A stretch of 64,000 nt of DNA from Archilochus colubris. Taxonomy: Eukaryota; Chordata; Aves; Apodiformes; Trochilidae. Shown here one piece after another: positions 1-11,021 of this stretch. The DNA lies in NCBI GenBank assembly GCA_023079485.1, contig CM041083.1, positions 106,469,054 through 106,533,053 on the forward strand, in the 5' to 3' direction. The notes below the pieces were generated by a model. The model was not told where the DNA came from and ran no database searches. It saw only the letters and a list, made by a program, of their open reading frames with translations. How positions within the stretch are numbered: position 1 is the stretch's first letter; each line of letters starts with the position of its first letter. Both the position numbers and the translations under genes were made by a program.

Positions 1-2031
1 ACTCTATCACAGCAGCCTCCTAGGAAAAATGGCTTATCTTAAGGCATGGGACATTCATAGCCTTCATACGTGGTGGGCTATTAAACAACTAATTTACAAA
101 ATTACATCAGTCGTAGTAACCTCCTCAAAGATGAGGCTTCAAACCATCAATAGTGGTAGTAGTTTATCAACCTATTGACAGCAAATGGAATACCTGACAA
201 GAAGCCTCTATCTTTTAATAAAATTGTAAGTGCAAACTTAAAGGATATTACAAGCTTCAAGGATGTCCATTTAACTTTAAAAGACGTGTGAGAGAGTATT
301 TAATTTTATTTTTTTTTTCAGTTGTCCCTGACCATTATCTGAAAGGGACACCTGCTGGAAATAAAAAGCAGGGACAAAAAAAATAACTACTGGTGGCTTC
401 TGATAAATTGTTGATTGCAACTCCAGGAATCTAACACAGGTGATCATTTCATTTTGACAGCACATGCTCTTTATATTTAACAATGACATCTGCAAGGTTG
501 TTCCTCTTCTACTTAAAATTGCTCTGATTTGGATTTTTTTTTACTAAGAAACTTTTCAGTGCAGTAGGTAAAGGGCACTTGTTTAGAGCTCCAATAAAGA
601 GCGTGCTTCCTCTCTTTTCTGTAAGACTAGCATCTAAAATATTGCTTTTGCATTTTATAGTAATGTTTATAATGGTAATAGTTCCATTTCTAGCTATAAG
701 CAGAAAGTATTTCAGTGAAATAATTCCTCACATACTGGGTAATAAATAAATAAATAGGTAGAGGAAGATATGCAGGGTGAAGAACAATTTCAAAGTACAT
801 GTAGATCCAAAGAAAAGAATTTCCAACATTTGCTCACTTGCTTTTACATAATAAAAAATACTTATAGGGACAATAATCCATTAGAAAACATGTAACAAAC
901 AAACTGCATTATTTTGGTTTTGGTTAAAATTCTTTGATCAGTAGTTCACACATCCTAATTCTCAGTAAGCAGACTTTAACTGTATACAATGCTACTGATG
1001 AATTTCAGCATAGTAAAATTATGAAACTCTTGTCATAAAAGCTTCAATTTATTATATAAATACTTTGATACCATTATTAGTTAGCCTTCATCAGAAAAGA
1101 AATGGAACAGTGAAGGTGAAAGATAAATAATTGCACAGGGAAATTAAAAAATGCTTGAAGATTTTTTATGTATTTCATGCTAAGCAGATGTGAATGTAAG
1201 ATCTCTTGATTTGGTTGCCTCTTTAGTGTACTTTCATGGTCAGATGAAAGACTAGAAATTAATAATATGAAAGTGAAAGTTAATGATACAGTGTTATTCC
1301 ACTGAAGATAATATGTTTTCTCCACTTACTGAAGTTCAGTACATTGTGTCCTGATACAGAGTTCACTGAGGTAATCAGAAAGAAAATGATGAGATTTTTT
1401 TTGGGTTTTTTCCCTAGTGTGTACTAAACATTTCACAAAGGACAAAAAGCTAAATAAAAAAACCCAATTAAATACCTATTGTGCATCTTGAATAGAACTG
1501 AGGTGCCAGTGTCCAAAATTTAGACTGGGACAACACACTCCACTGCCCCTCACAGATCCAGATATTCTTGACCTCCATCAGGCTGAGAACCACTGGGACC
1601 CATTTGATGTGTCAGCCTAACCAGACCCCACAAGAACACTTGTCCAGCCCAGAGGATCAGCAAAGTGAGTATCTTGGCAGCACTCCTAACACATCTCCCA
1701 CCAGAGCAAGTATTCCTGCGCAGCCATCACCTTTCCCTAATCACAGATAGCAGAAAATATTGTGGTATTGAGTTGCACTGTCTTTTGATATATAGCAGAG
1801 AGAGTTGTGCCCCCAAAGTGAGACATCAGATCCTACTTCCCCTTCATCAACGGGGATTTCAAGCTTTGCCACCCACTCACCAAGTGAGCATTCTAGAAGA
1901 GGACTCTCCAATGCAGCAAGTGGTCAGTGGGCTGTCCCAGCTCCAGGGCAGCTCGTGTATTTGGTATGAATTAATCCCAGTCCAGGATGACTCACAGTGA
2001 ATTTTTTGGGGGTATATATTTGTATATATGT
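1..2031. other. AT-rich non-genic stretch before the first LTR
   Basis: No gene or transposable element is recognised here. Open frames are short and have no known motif. A small tetranucleotide run (AATA/TAAA units) lies at 741-756. The part from about 1500 to 2000 is less AT-rich and carries two overlapping plus-strand frames of 60 and 111 codons (1568-1750 and 1665-2000). Both are rich in Pro, Ser, Leu and Gln with no domain I know, so I treat them as chance. Confidence 0.6.
2026..2031. repeat. Left target-site duplication of the 2032 LTR (ATATGT)
   Basis: The six bases ATATGT directly precede the TG start of the LTR and occur again directly after its CA end at 2810-2815. The site sits in TA-rich DNA, which raises the chance of a coincidental match, but both copies abut the element exactly. 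Confidence 0.75.
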
Positions 2032-2809
2032 TGTCCTGGTTTGGGCCAGGATAAAGGTGATTTTCTGTCTTGTACTTTTTGCTTTTAGCTGAGTCTCTTG
2101 TAAGTAGTTGCATTTGCTGAAATTAACAGCAAGTCTCTCAGACAGTGTGTGCTTCTAGGACTGATAACACTTTATGTTTATAGTTACTGCTAGAGACTGG
2201 TGTGCAGAGCCAAGGACACCGCTCAGCTCTGAGGAAAACTTTTACCCTCCAGAAAGGATAAAGAGATCCCACCTGTAGCCCTCCTTTGGGGACGAATGGA
2301 CAAGATAGATGCCAGAATTGACCAAACAGAGTATTCCATCCCATATACATCATACTCAGTATAAATTTGAGGTATCATGAGGGCCGAGCCATGATTTCCT
2401 GCTTCCCTTCCTTCACCCAGCATCCTGGAAGGATTCCATCCGTTCCTCTGCCTGTGGTCCTGATCCGTGCCAGCCCATATCTGTGTGTTCCTGCCTCCAG
2501 TTCCCGACTGCTGCTGACTCCAGGAGTCCAGCCTGGACTTTCCCAGGGCTGCCTTGCAGCCTCAGTGGTGACGTGAGAGTTATTGTGGGAAAAGGGGGGA
2601 GGAATGTGGCATCCATTTTCCTGTATATTTGTATATATTTAGTAATTTTTCCTATTTATCATTACTGTTTTATTAACGTTGTGTAGTTTAGTTTCCAACT
2701 CATAAGTCTCTCTCCTTTATTCTCTCTCCTTTCTTTATCAAGGAGAGAGAGATTAATAGAGAGTGTCTGTTACTTGGTTTAATCACCGGGCCAGTGTTAA
2801 ACCGTGACA
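2032..2809 (+). mobile_element. Solo LTR of an avian endogenous retrovirus, 778 bp
   Basis: The element starts TGTCCTGGTTT and ends AAACCGTGACA, an 11-bp terminal inverted repeat with two mismatches and the usual TG...CA ends. It is flanked by perfect 6-bp repeats (ATATGT). A TATA-like TATAAAT lies at about 2360-2366, which fits a plus-strand U3 promoter. No gag, pol or env reading frame and no second LTR is nearby, so this is a solo LTR, expected after recombination between the two LTRs of a provirus. A 6-bp duplication is typical of class II (ERVK/beta-like) elements; ERVL elements usually make 5 bp. The start and end resemble LTRs widespread in bird genomes, but the exact family is not assigned. 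Short open frames inside it are not genes. Confidence 0.82.
2360..2366 (+). promoter_or_regulatory. TATA-like element inside the solo LTR
   Basis: TATAAAT lies about 330 bp into the LTR, a sensible position for the U3 core promoter. Whether it still drives transcription is unknown. Confidence 0.4.
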
Positions 2810-2815
2810 ATATGT
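2810..2815. repeat. Right target-site duplication of the 2032 LTR (ATATGT)
   Basis: Directly follows the terminal CA of the LTR and matches the six bases at 2026-2031. Confidence 0.75.
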
Positions 2816-3025
2816 ACATATATGTGTTTATACATATGCACATGCAACACATTACACATGAGGGGGAGAAGATAAAAGACTGAGAATTGACTATTTTGGA
2901 GGGATCAGAAAAGCATCTTAGTAAAAGGGGTTAAAAGGCCTTTGAAAAAAATAAGGGTTAGGGATTTCTTCCACTTCCACAGTACTTACACACTGGCTCC
3001 AGTGATGTGGTTCTCATTAGTCTCA

Positions 3026-3086
3026 ATAAAACAAAAAAACAAAAACAAACAAAAAAAATTAAAAAAAAAAAAAAAAAAAAGAAAAA
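3026..3086. repeat. A-rich low-complexity tract
   Basis: A run of AAAAC and A-only blocks with an uninterrupted A20 at 3061-3080. It explains the Phe-rich minus-strand frame crossing it. Confidence 0.85.
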
Positions 3087-4766
3087 AGACAAATATATCA
3101 TGAAGTACAGAGGTGATTCAAACCAGTGACATAAAGTAGTCACTAACTCAGTACAATCCTAGCATTAACAAATATGTTTCAAGTGGCTGCTGTAAACAGT
3201 AAAGGAAAAGTGCCATAGTTCATTAAAACCTCTCAAGATACATAAAAATCATAGCCCAAATGCTTTTTTAACAGCTAATTTTATGCCCATTTATCATGTT
3301 TCGATTTAAAACCTGAAAGGGAGTACTTTCTCTACACCAGGCAGATTCACATCTACTCTTATCTAGAGAGCATACACCTGGAATGCATCACTCACTCCTG
3401 CCTTTCCTGTTGCTGTACTGCATTGCAGGGCTGAACAGCAAACACTTAGATAACACAAGCCACAGTGGGAGAATCAGCTAAAATATAAACTTTAGTACAA
3501 GCTTTAATTCAGCTTTGAAAACAGATCACTGCTGGGAAACATTAAAACTCTAGACCAATCTCAATCTCAATTTAAAAAGAAGTTTGAACACTACATATAG
3601 AGATTGTTTTGATTTGTTTTGTTTTTTCCCAACAATGCTTTGTTAGAGTACGTCCTCTAAATATTTTTCTTAATATTGTTGTGGCAGAGTAATAGTCCAC
3701 AATGGAAGAGGAATTATAGCTATCACTTCAGATGAGGTGTGTTGAAAGACCTAAGACTGATGCAGTTGGCAGCCTTGGAGTTTACCTTCTTATTACTACC
3801 ATCTGTGTCAACTTCAGTATCCATTACAAAGAGAAGAAAGCAAGAGTGCTCTCCTGTGTACGTGACCCCGTTTATGTGCAGACCTTCAATATCTGGATTG
3901 AAGGGACTGGAAGTGTGCTCATTCTCCACTAAAGAGACATTCTAATGGCCAGATAACTGTCCTGTTTATCAACTTGTAAACAAAATTCTGTGATAAGGTT
4001 GTGCTTCTTTTCCATAAGACTTTCCTCTGGATTTTTTTCCTACCAATTGTCAGGATGCCGATGAAAAACAATCTCTTTGCCTTTTTGAACCTGATTTCTT
4101 TTATGACATTGAGCTTTTATAAATCCTAAGCGAGCAATAACAAAGTGCTTTAAGGGGGGGTTGGTGTTGGGTTTTTTGTTTGCTTGTTTGTTTTTAATAA
4201 AAAGCAATCATGCCAATTGAAAGCAAGCAAAGAAAAACTTGTACCCAATACATGAATCAGTTGGCTTATAAATAGGCTTGGAAGCAGCCTGAATTATTTC
4301 AGGGAAGTTAAGTGAACTATAAGCCACTACAAGCTTGATGTCCAAAAGAATACTGCTGATACTAGATTTTTAGATTACCCTGCTTAGTTTGTCAGAAGAT
4401 GACATCAGTAGAAGACTTACTGTGTTGATTGATGAATGATAGTTTATATAGATCTTTAAAACTACAATGAGACAGACAATATTTAAGTGGGTATAGCATA
4501 ACTAAATCTCTCCTGCTTGCTGATGCTGAAATGATGACTTTTTTTCTTCATAACCTTCAAAAAGCTGGATTCACCTTCCCATAATTTCATCTTAAATAAT
4601 TTCCACCTTTGATAGAACAGACAGTAGCCAAGCAAAGGCTAGACAAGGAACTAAGGGTGAATTTTCCGTTGTATTCCTACCTGTCCTTTCTGTCTCTCCC
4701 ATTAAATTCTGTCATAATCCACTCTCAAAAGCGAGCTGATTAGATACCTCTTTAATATAGTAAAAT

Positions 4767-4817
4767 ATTTATATCACTAGAGTGATATAAATTTCAGTAC
4801 CCAAGGAGTACTGAAAT
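4767..4817. repeat. Two back-to-back perfect hairpins
   Basis: The first hairpin has 12-bp arms ATTTATATCACT and AGTGATATAAAT (4767-4778 and 4781-4792) around a 2-nt loop. The second starts within the last two bases of the first and has 10-bp arms ATTTCAGTAC and GTACTGAAAT (4791-4800 and 4808-4817) around a 7-nt loop. Both stems are perfect. No function is known; they are not followed by T-runs or a gene. Confidence 0.8.
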
Positions 4818-6217
4818 GGGGGCAGGGAAGGAGAGTTATGTTTATTTGAATTCCATTCCCAGCTTGCAGAGAGAACTTAATGCATGTGAGTTCACAACAG
4901 GCATCCTCTCACTGCAGAGTAATCTCCCATTACTGAGTAATCTTCTGTTATGGAGCATGGCCCTAAATGGGGCATAATCTCTGTCTGTAACACCCAAACA
5001 ATTTTTCTAACAGCAAACCTCACTGGATGCTTCACAGAAAGAGAGAAAAGCTGATAATCATAATGTGTCTCAGAACATTACTACAGTAAATAGAATGGTC
5101 CTGTTGGTAAATATACATTATGAACAAGCCTTAAGTTTTACAGACTTACATTTTGCAAAAGCTAAACTCTGTACAAATTCCCTGTCTCAGAAAATGGTGC
5201 CTCCAGTTGAATATTGAAGAGAATAGCAAATAGTGCAAGTATATTTTACTTTCCCACCAAATGGCTGGTATATTTTTCCATGTGAAACATTATTTCTCCA
5301 CCAATTTTGTGTTCAAATCGGATACTAAGTTAGGAACTGCTAACCCATTCTTGTAAAGACACTTCCAGGGAGACAGCATGATATGAACAGGCAGTAGTAA
5401 GGATGTGACCATATGTTATATCACTAGAAAATTCTGTTTGCAAAGATACTAGTAAAAAGCACTAGTGCAGTTTTATAGGACTCTCAGATTCCAGTTTGAT
5501 CCCATATATATGTACATATTTTACCTAAACATGACCATTGAATTTTGTGAATATTTGTTTAAAAAATATCTCCGTATATAGCAATATATCCACCGATATG
5601 GAGTTGAGTCACAGTTTCACTGAAATTGCAGTGGTTTAGGTGGAGTAACATGCACTTCCTAAACAAGGTGCTGGGTCTGCTTTAGTAACTTCAGTCCTTA
5701 TGGAACAAATGGTTTGTTTTGGTTTGATTCTGTTGAAATCTGTCATATTTCAACAGGGATATTAACAAATGGCAGTCACCTCTAAAGAACACAAGGACAA
5801 CTTATTTTTGCTTTTGCAAGTGTTGCATTAGCCTCAAGTACTTTTAACTTAGGAAACATGAAAGGCTTTTATATAAGGTACATGTAAAATATCTGTGTAA
5901 GAAAGGAGAAGCAGACACTTTGAACCACGCCTCAGCTTCATCGTTCAAAAGGATATGCTTTGAAAGCATCACATATTTTCACATATTTTGTATTAAAGGT
6001 TTCTATTCACAGATTTCAGAGGAGATTTAACAGAACATGAAAACCAGATGACAGACAATGCCTGTTTGGAAGAACAGAATTCTGAATTTGACAGTAATTT
6101 TGTGTTTATCTAGTGCTCTAAGGTCAATTTGCTCAGCCAACCTAAGCCTACAAGAAGTACAAAAGTGAGATCCAAGGAAGTTACACGGACCCATTTATGA
6201 AATACAAAAATAAATTT

Positions 6218-6234
6218 AAAAAAAAAAAAAAAAA
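6218..6234. repeat. Poly(A) tract, 17 bp
   Basis: Uninterrupted A17. No AATAAA-bearing transcript copy is recognisable on its left, so I do not call it a processed-gene tail. Confidence 0.85.
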
Positions 6235-7473
6235 TAAGAGTAAAGTAAATCCAAAGGTTAAACTAGGAAATGGAAGCAAAATAATTCTTCCAGAGGTGAC
6301 GAGAGCCAAGAAAAAGAGTAAAGAACTCTATTCTTACATTTTTATGCCTTACACTGTTAAAAAGTTATTAACTTTGCATATATACTTCAGACTATGGCAT
6401 CATTACAAGAAATCTGCTAAATCACAAAAGAAGAGTAAATAAAAAGAAAAATATCATTCCTAGATATACAGTCTTTTTCAAATCCCCAGGTACTCTGACA
6501 CTTACAGCTATTACCATAACTGGTTAGGTAAGCACAAGAAAAGAATGCAAATTTATACATCCCTATTGCATTTTTAATTGGGACAGCAATTCTATTCAAC
6601 AACCTGTCTTCATCTGATTCTTGGAACCAACCTTTTGTAACAGGGAATATTGGCTCTCACTGAGTGTTTTTTTCTCTTGAAGTAGCACTTGCCATTAAGT
6701 AAGCCTAAAACACAGGCATTTATTTTAAATGTCTCTGGCTCCTAAGTGAAGTTCAGTGCATGACTCTGCAAAGTATACTGTTTATTGTCAGATCTCCTAC
6801 ACAATACACTATTTTGTGTATGATTTTATGTTCTTATGATTTCTGGTATATTTTTTCTATAAAAAATTCTAAACTGCCATCCCCTAGGATCACATAACAA
6901 TTTTTAACAGTGTTTTGACATCAGAATTATTTCAACTCAAACACTCTTAGAATAAATGCTAGAATCTGTTTAATAAGGAAGTGAGTCCTACCAAGGAAAC
7001 AGAGTTCTCTCCTAAGTTCACTGTTCTATTTTCTGAAATTTCTTTCAGTAACTTGTTTAATTTCTGTGTGTTAGAGGGATATGACATATCTCAGCCTTTG
7101 CCCAACTTGTGGGAAAAAGAAAAGGTAATATCTTGTATCTGGAGCAATGTATGTTCAGAATATGCTTCATATTCAACTGAGTAACCATGATTTCATGCTG
7201 TTTCATTAACCTTGAACAATGGGGAAAAAATGCCCAGAAATGTAAATTTCATTAATAGGTGTGGTGACCTCTGGGAGGAAAAATGAAAGATCAGAAAGAT
7301 TTCCAAGTCTGTAAATCAGCCTGACAGGAGCAGATGGAACAGTGTCCTACCTCTGATAAAACTATTATCTTCATTGTCAGGGCATTTCAGGACAGTTGCA
7401 TAGTTGAATATTATTTTTCTGGAATATCTGATGAGGTGTTTACAGGGAAAAATTAGAAGTGCCTTGCATTGCT

Positions 7474-7560
7474 ATAGAATCATAGAGTCATAGAATCGAC
7501 TGGATTGGAAGGGACCTCAGAGATCATCAAGTCCAACCCTTGATTACTCCAAGAACTGCT
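7474..7560 (-). mobile_element. CR1 LINE 3' tail fragment (minus strand)
   Basis: Starts with tandem ATAGAATCATAGAGTCATAG, the reverse complement of the CR1 terminal octamers, then runs through the family-typical GGAAGGGACCTCAGAGATCA and AGTCCAACCC. About 85 bp is recognisable before similarity fades after 7550. It is a severely 5'-truncated insertion, the usual outcome of CR1 retroposition. Confidence 0.88.
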
Positions 7561-8721
7561 CTAGCAGCATATATTTGGCAAGTGCTTGTCCATGAGCAGT
7601 ATTACAGGAAACTCTGATCTCAACTCATGGTAGGAGGTTCAACAAGATAAAAGGTAGAATAATGGTGGTAGGCTATGGTAGTGGCATTCTCTGTGAATGG
7701 TACTGAAGCAATAGACAGACTCAAGAGAGTTGACACAGATCCTTGTAAAGCATCAGTCCAAGATATCAAGCTTTTTCAGAAGATAATTCTTCCTGATAAT
7801 CAAATAATTTGCAGCATTATTATTATCACTATTAACCAAAATAAAAAGCACCTAAAAATTAAGTTTTCTTGCTGAAGGAGATAAGTGGAGAATTCAGCTG
7901 GTAAAATCTTTTATTCTTTCTCCCTTTTTGCTGCTATGACTGTGCTTAGTGCGGGTCTTGCAGAGGATGACTACTGGCCCCTGTGAGCATTTTAAACATG
8001 AAATCAAGAAATAAGGAATATAAGCTCCCTACCCTTATGTCCGTGTATTGTTTTCTTTGGTCCTTTGCTTATGTCAGGGCTGCCTATTGACAACAGAAAT
8101 CAAATTATCTTTAGGTGAAATTCCAAAGTTCTTTTCCACAGCAGATCACTCTCAAATCAAAGAGAACTTTTTAGTGACGGAAAGCCATAGTGTATATAAA
8201 GTAGTATTCCCATCCAAGGAAGATTGTCCTCCTTTTCAAATGAATACCCAGAAATACTACAACCTACATACTCTTCCTGAGAACACTACTACATACTCTT
8301 CCATACTGTGTGGTGCTAATTTCACTGAGTAACAACCTGATTTAAAGTATTTTTCATTTCTTGATGAAAATAAGTTCTCCAATAACCTACAGCTCTCTTC
8401 TCATTCCCCAGCCTGAAGGCAGTTGCAGACCTGAAATATTCCCCATTTTTTTACTAAGACATCTAGCAGCTAGAAAAGGGGAAAGATGGGTCTCATGGAG
8501 AACAAGATGCAAGAAAAAAGTGATTAATGCCTCTGCAAGCTCACGAGGGAAGGGAGCTCTGGCATAAACTTCTGCCTAAATTCACTAATGTTACTGAGTT
8601 GGAAGATTTAGGTAAGAAGCAGAAGATGATGACTTTTTACAAAAAAGGAGATGTAATTATTACTGTCATTTTTAGCATTTATAATGATTCATATCATCAG
8701 TGCAGTTATAGAGCGTGACCA
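7561..8721. other. AT-rich non-genic stretch between two CR1 tails
   Basis: No recognisable gene. Plus-strand frames at 7675-7875, 8048-8332, 8361-8567 and 8527-8718 are 63 to 94 codons long with no known motif. I see no supporting splice or promoter context. Confidence 0.55.
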
Positions 8722-8975
8722 GAGGTGAACCACAAAAATGCTCAGAGGGCTGGAGCACTATCCCATGAAAAGATGATGAGGAAATCGCAGTTGTTCAGCC
8801 TAAAGAAGATGAGGCTCTCAGGTGACCTTATAGAGGCTTCCCAATACCTGAAAGGGCCCTACAAGAACAGAGGGTAGCTCTTTTTGCACAAGTCTGTAAT
8901 GAGTGTCCCTGTCCATGGAAGGGGGTCAGAATTTTATTATCTTTAAGGTCCTTTTCAACCCAAACAATTCTATAA
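8722..8975 (+). mobile_element. CR1 LINE 3' fragment with an internal deletion (plus strand)
   Basis: It begins in the segment coding for the end of the CR1 reverse transcriptase protein (GAGGGCTGGAGCACTATCCC, then GTTGTTCAGCCTAAAGAAGA) and ends with the 3' tail (TCTTTAAGGTCC, CAACCCAAACAATTCTATAA). Just after GCACAAGTCTGTAATGAG near 8905 it jumps to TGTCCCTGTCCATGG, which lies close to the 3' end in full copies. A stretch of roughly 200 bp of the usual 3' untranslated region is therefore missing. The copy is old and its reading frame is broken. Confidence 0.85.
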
Positions 8976-9120
8976 TAACTCTCTAAAGAAAAAACACATG
9001 AAAAATCCATTATTCTTTATATGTAAAACTTGATGATCCTTCATTGACTGCTTTGTTTACATTTCCCAGGATATCTTTGCCTACCAACATTTCTTGAATC
9101 TCATGTCCAGGAGGTTAAAC

Positions 9121-9163
9121 AGAAAAAAAAAAAAAAACCAAGAAATTAAAAAAAAAAAATCTA
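9121..9163. repeat. A-rich low-complexity block
   Basis: Two runs of more than ten A separated by CCAAGAAATT. A second A-rich block follows at 9245-9272. Confidence 0.8.
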
Positions 9164-10499
9164 TTTTGGACCTCACAACCACACCCAGGCACCCTCAATT
9201 GATATACATTTTCTATATATTATACAGCATATTGCCTAAAGCTTGAAAAAAGAAAAAAAATAAAAAGAAATACTACAAAGGTTGTGATGAAACAAACAAA
9301 GAAACTGAGGATTATTTTTTCTTAAGAGACATATGAAGAAAGTTATGGTAGTATCAAAAATAGCTAAAATGTAGTGCAAGGCATTTTAAAAAAGGATATT
9401 TTGTAGAAAATTTGGACCTAACTCTAGTTATTATTCTGAGAATTATCTATCTCCAGATATTCCTCACAGGTAGTCTTAAATAGTTCTTAAAAAGTGTATA
9501 AATCTAATATCGGCATTCAACACAGGTGTAAATTTCATCAACTCAGAGGTGTAAATCCCATTTGGAAGAATATCCATTTCTCACAACTTTTTTTTTTTTG
9601 CCAGGGTTTTCATTTCATTTTTTATAAATGAGTGAATTTTTGAATTTTCTTTTTGTCTGTTTTCTTTTTGTTGTTTTTTGGTTTTGGGTTTTTTTTTGGA
9701 ACATGGGGGTGTGGAGTGACACCACATCCATACTGAGAAGTATTAAATAAATAAAAATGGAAAATTTTTTCAGAATTATGCACCACTGTAGTTTCCATTA
9801 CCCACATTTTATAAACATACTTCTGTACAGAAAATGTACTAAGAAACTAAGAAACTTCCACTAAGAAACTGTAGGAAAGATCGCACCTTAAAGTGTAATA
9901 GCTTGGAAACTACAACACTGCTCCAGATGTTACCAAAAGAAATGCAGGTTAATCCCCGGACTTTTTCTACACAGTTTTTGACCCCTCTACATTTTTTTCA
10001 TTCTAAAAACTCACGCATTTTTCCATATTGTTATTGTGGTTTCTGATTCCCCCATTACCTCTGTACCAAAACCAAGGAAAAAAATGTTCAGAGACATTCC
10101 TTATTTTCTTCACAGAGTGGGCATTTGTCAGTGCTGTCAGCAGCCCTGCCTACCAGAATTAGCTGGATGGTAGAAAAGTAACCATGAGATGAGTAGGCAT
10201 GAAAATGTGTTGTCCTGTCACTACCCACACAAGAAATCCTACTAAATACACACTGAAAAAATAAATATCTAATGGTGGACTGGTCAGGTGTATAAATCCC
10301 AATGTGCCTTTGTCAGCCACAGACTCCTGCTCACCTTCAGGTCAATTACAGGATGTTTGTTTATGCCGATAATTATCCCATAACACATTTCTTCAACTCT
10401 ACAAGTAGGGAATTGGTTGTTCTCAGAAAGGTAATTAAATTACATGTTTCCCTAGCCTAAGTATACAGTAATCTAATTTACTATCCTAAGGTGTCTTCT

Positions 10500-10527
10500 A
10501 TGAATATATTAAAATTAATATATTCAT
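10500..10527. repeat. Perfect 13-bp-arm palindrome
   Basis: Arms ATGAATATATTAA and TTAATATATTCAT flank a 2-bp centre (AA). All bases are A or T except one G and one C. It could extrude as a cruciform; no function is known. Confidence 0.8.
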
Positions 10528-10993
10528 TTTACTTCTCAAAAGGAAAAATCTTGTTACTCAAATGGTCATCTGTGCAGGAAGGTCTTGTTGTAGTCATTAG
10601 TCCAGCCTTACAAACATGTGTTGATGCCCCTGAAAAAATATTATAAGGAAAATTCACCATTTGAATACTATCTTATACAGAAGAAGTCTAGAAAGTTGAA
10701 CCTGGAAAAACAAATGCTTCTTTATCATGGTAATAAAAAAACATGACAAATCTTGGAAAAGATTTAGGGAAAGGTTTAAGCCAACAGTCTTCTCAGGGTT
10801 CCTATTATTTCAACCTAGAAAGCATATGAAAAAGAACTAGGGCTGATTGTTTAGATGCTTTAATCACCTGCTGAATTAAGTCTACAAGGCAGTTTTGTGT
10901 TGTCAAAAATCAATTAGTACTGTAGAAAAATTCATCATAAGCAACTATCACAAAACATATATCTCCTAAGTAACTTCTAGTTAGTTTTAATGA

Positions 10994-11021
10994 CTTTTTG
11001 TTTGTTTGTTTGTTTTGTTTG
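10994..11021. repeat. (TTTG)n microsatellite
   Basis: About six TTTG units with one TTTTG interruption. Confidence 0.85.

Larger units (their letters stand above)
2816..7473. other. AT-rich non-genic stretch
   Basis: No gene or mobile element recognised. It holds an A-rich tract at about 3026-3086 (20 A at 3061-3080), a GTTT-rich run near 4165-4198, two adjacent hairpins at 4767-4817 and an A17 tract at 6218-6234. Open frames are all under 85 codons and Lys-, Phe- or Ser-rich, as expected from base composition. Confidence 0.6.

Noticed and set aside
1568..2000. Proline/serine-rich plus-strand frames just upstream of the first LTR
   Set aside because: Two different frames overlap, neither has a recognisable motif, and there is no promoter or splice evidence.
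6197..6442. A17 tract as the tail of a processed pseudogene
   Set aside because: No gene-like sequence is readable on the left and the Lys-rich frame is produced by the A tract itself. Birds also have few processed pseudogenes because CR1 does not favour poly(A) templates.
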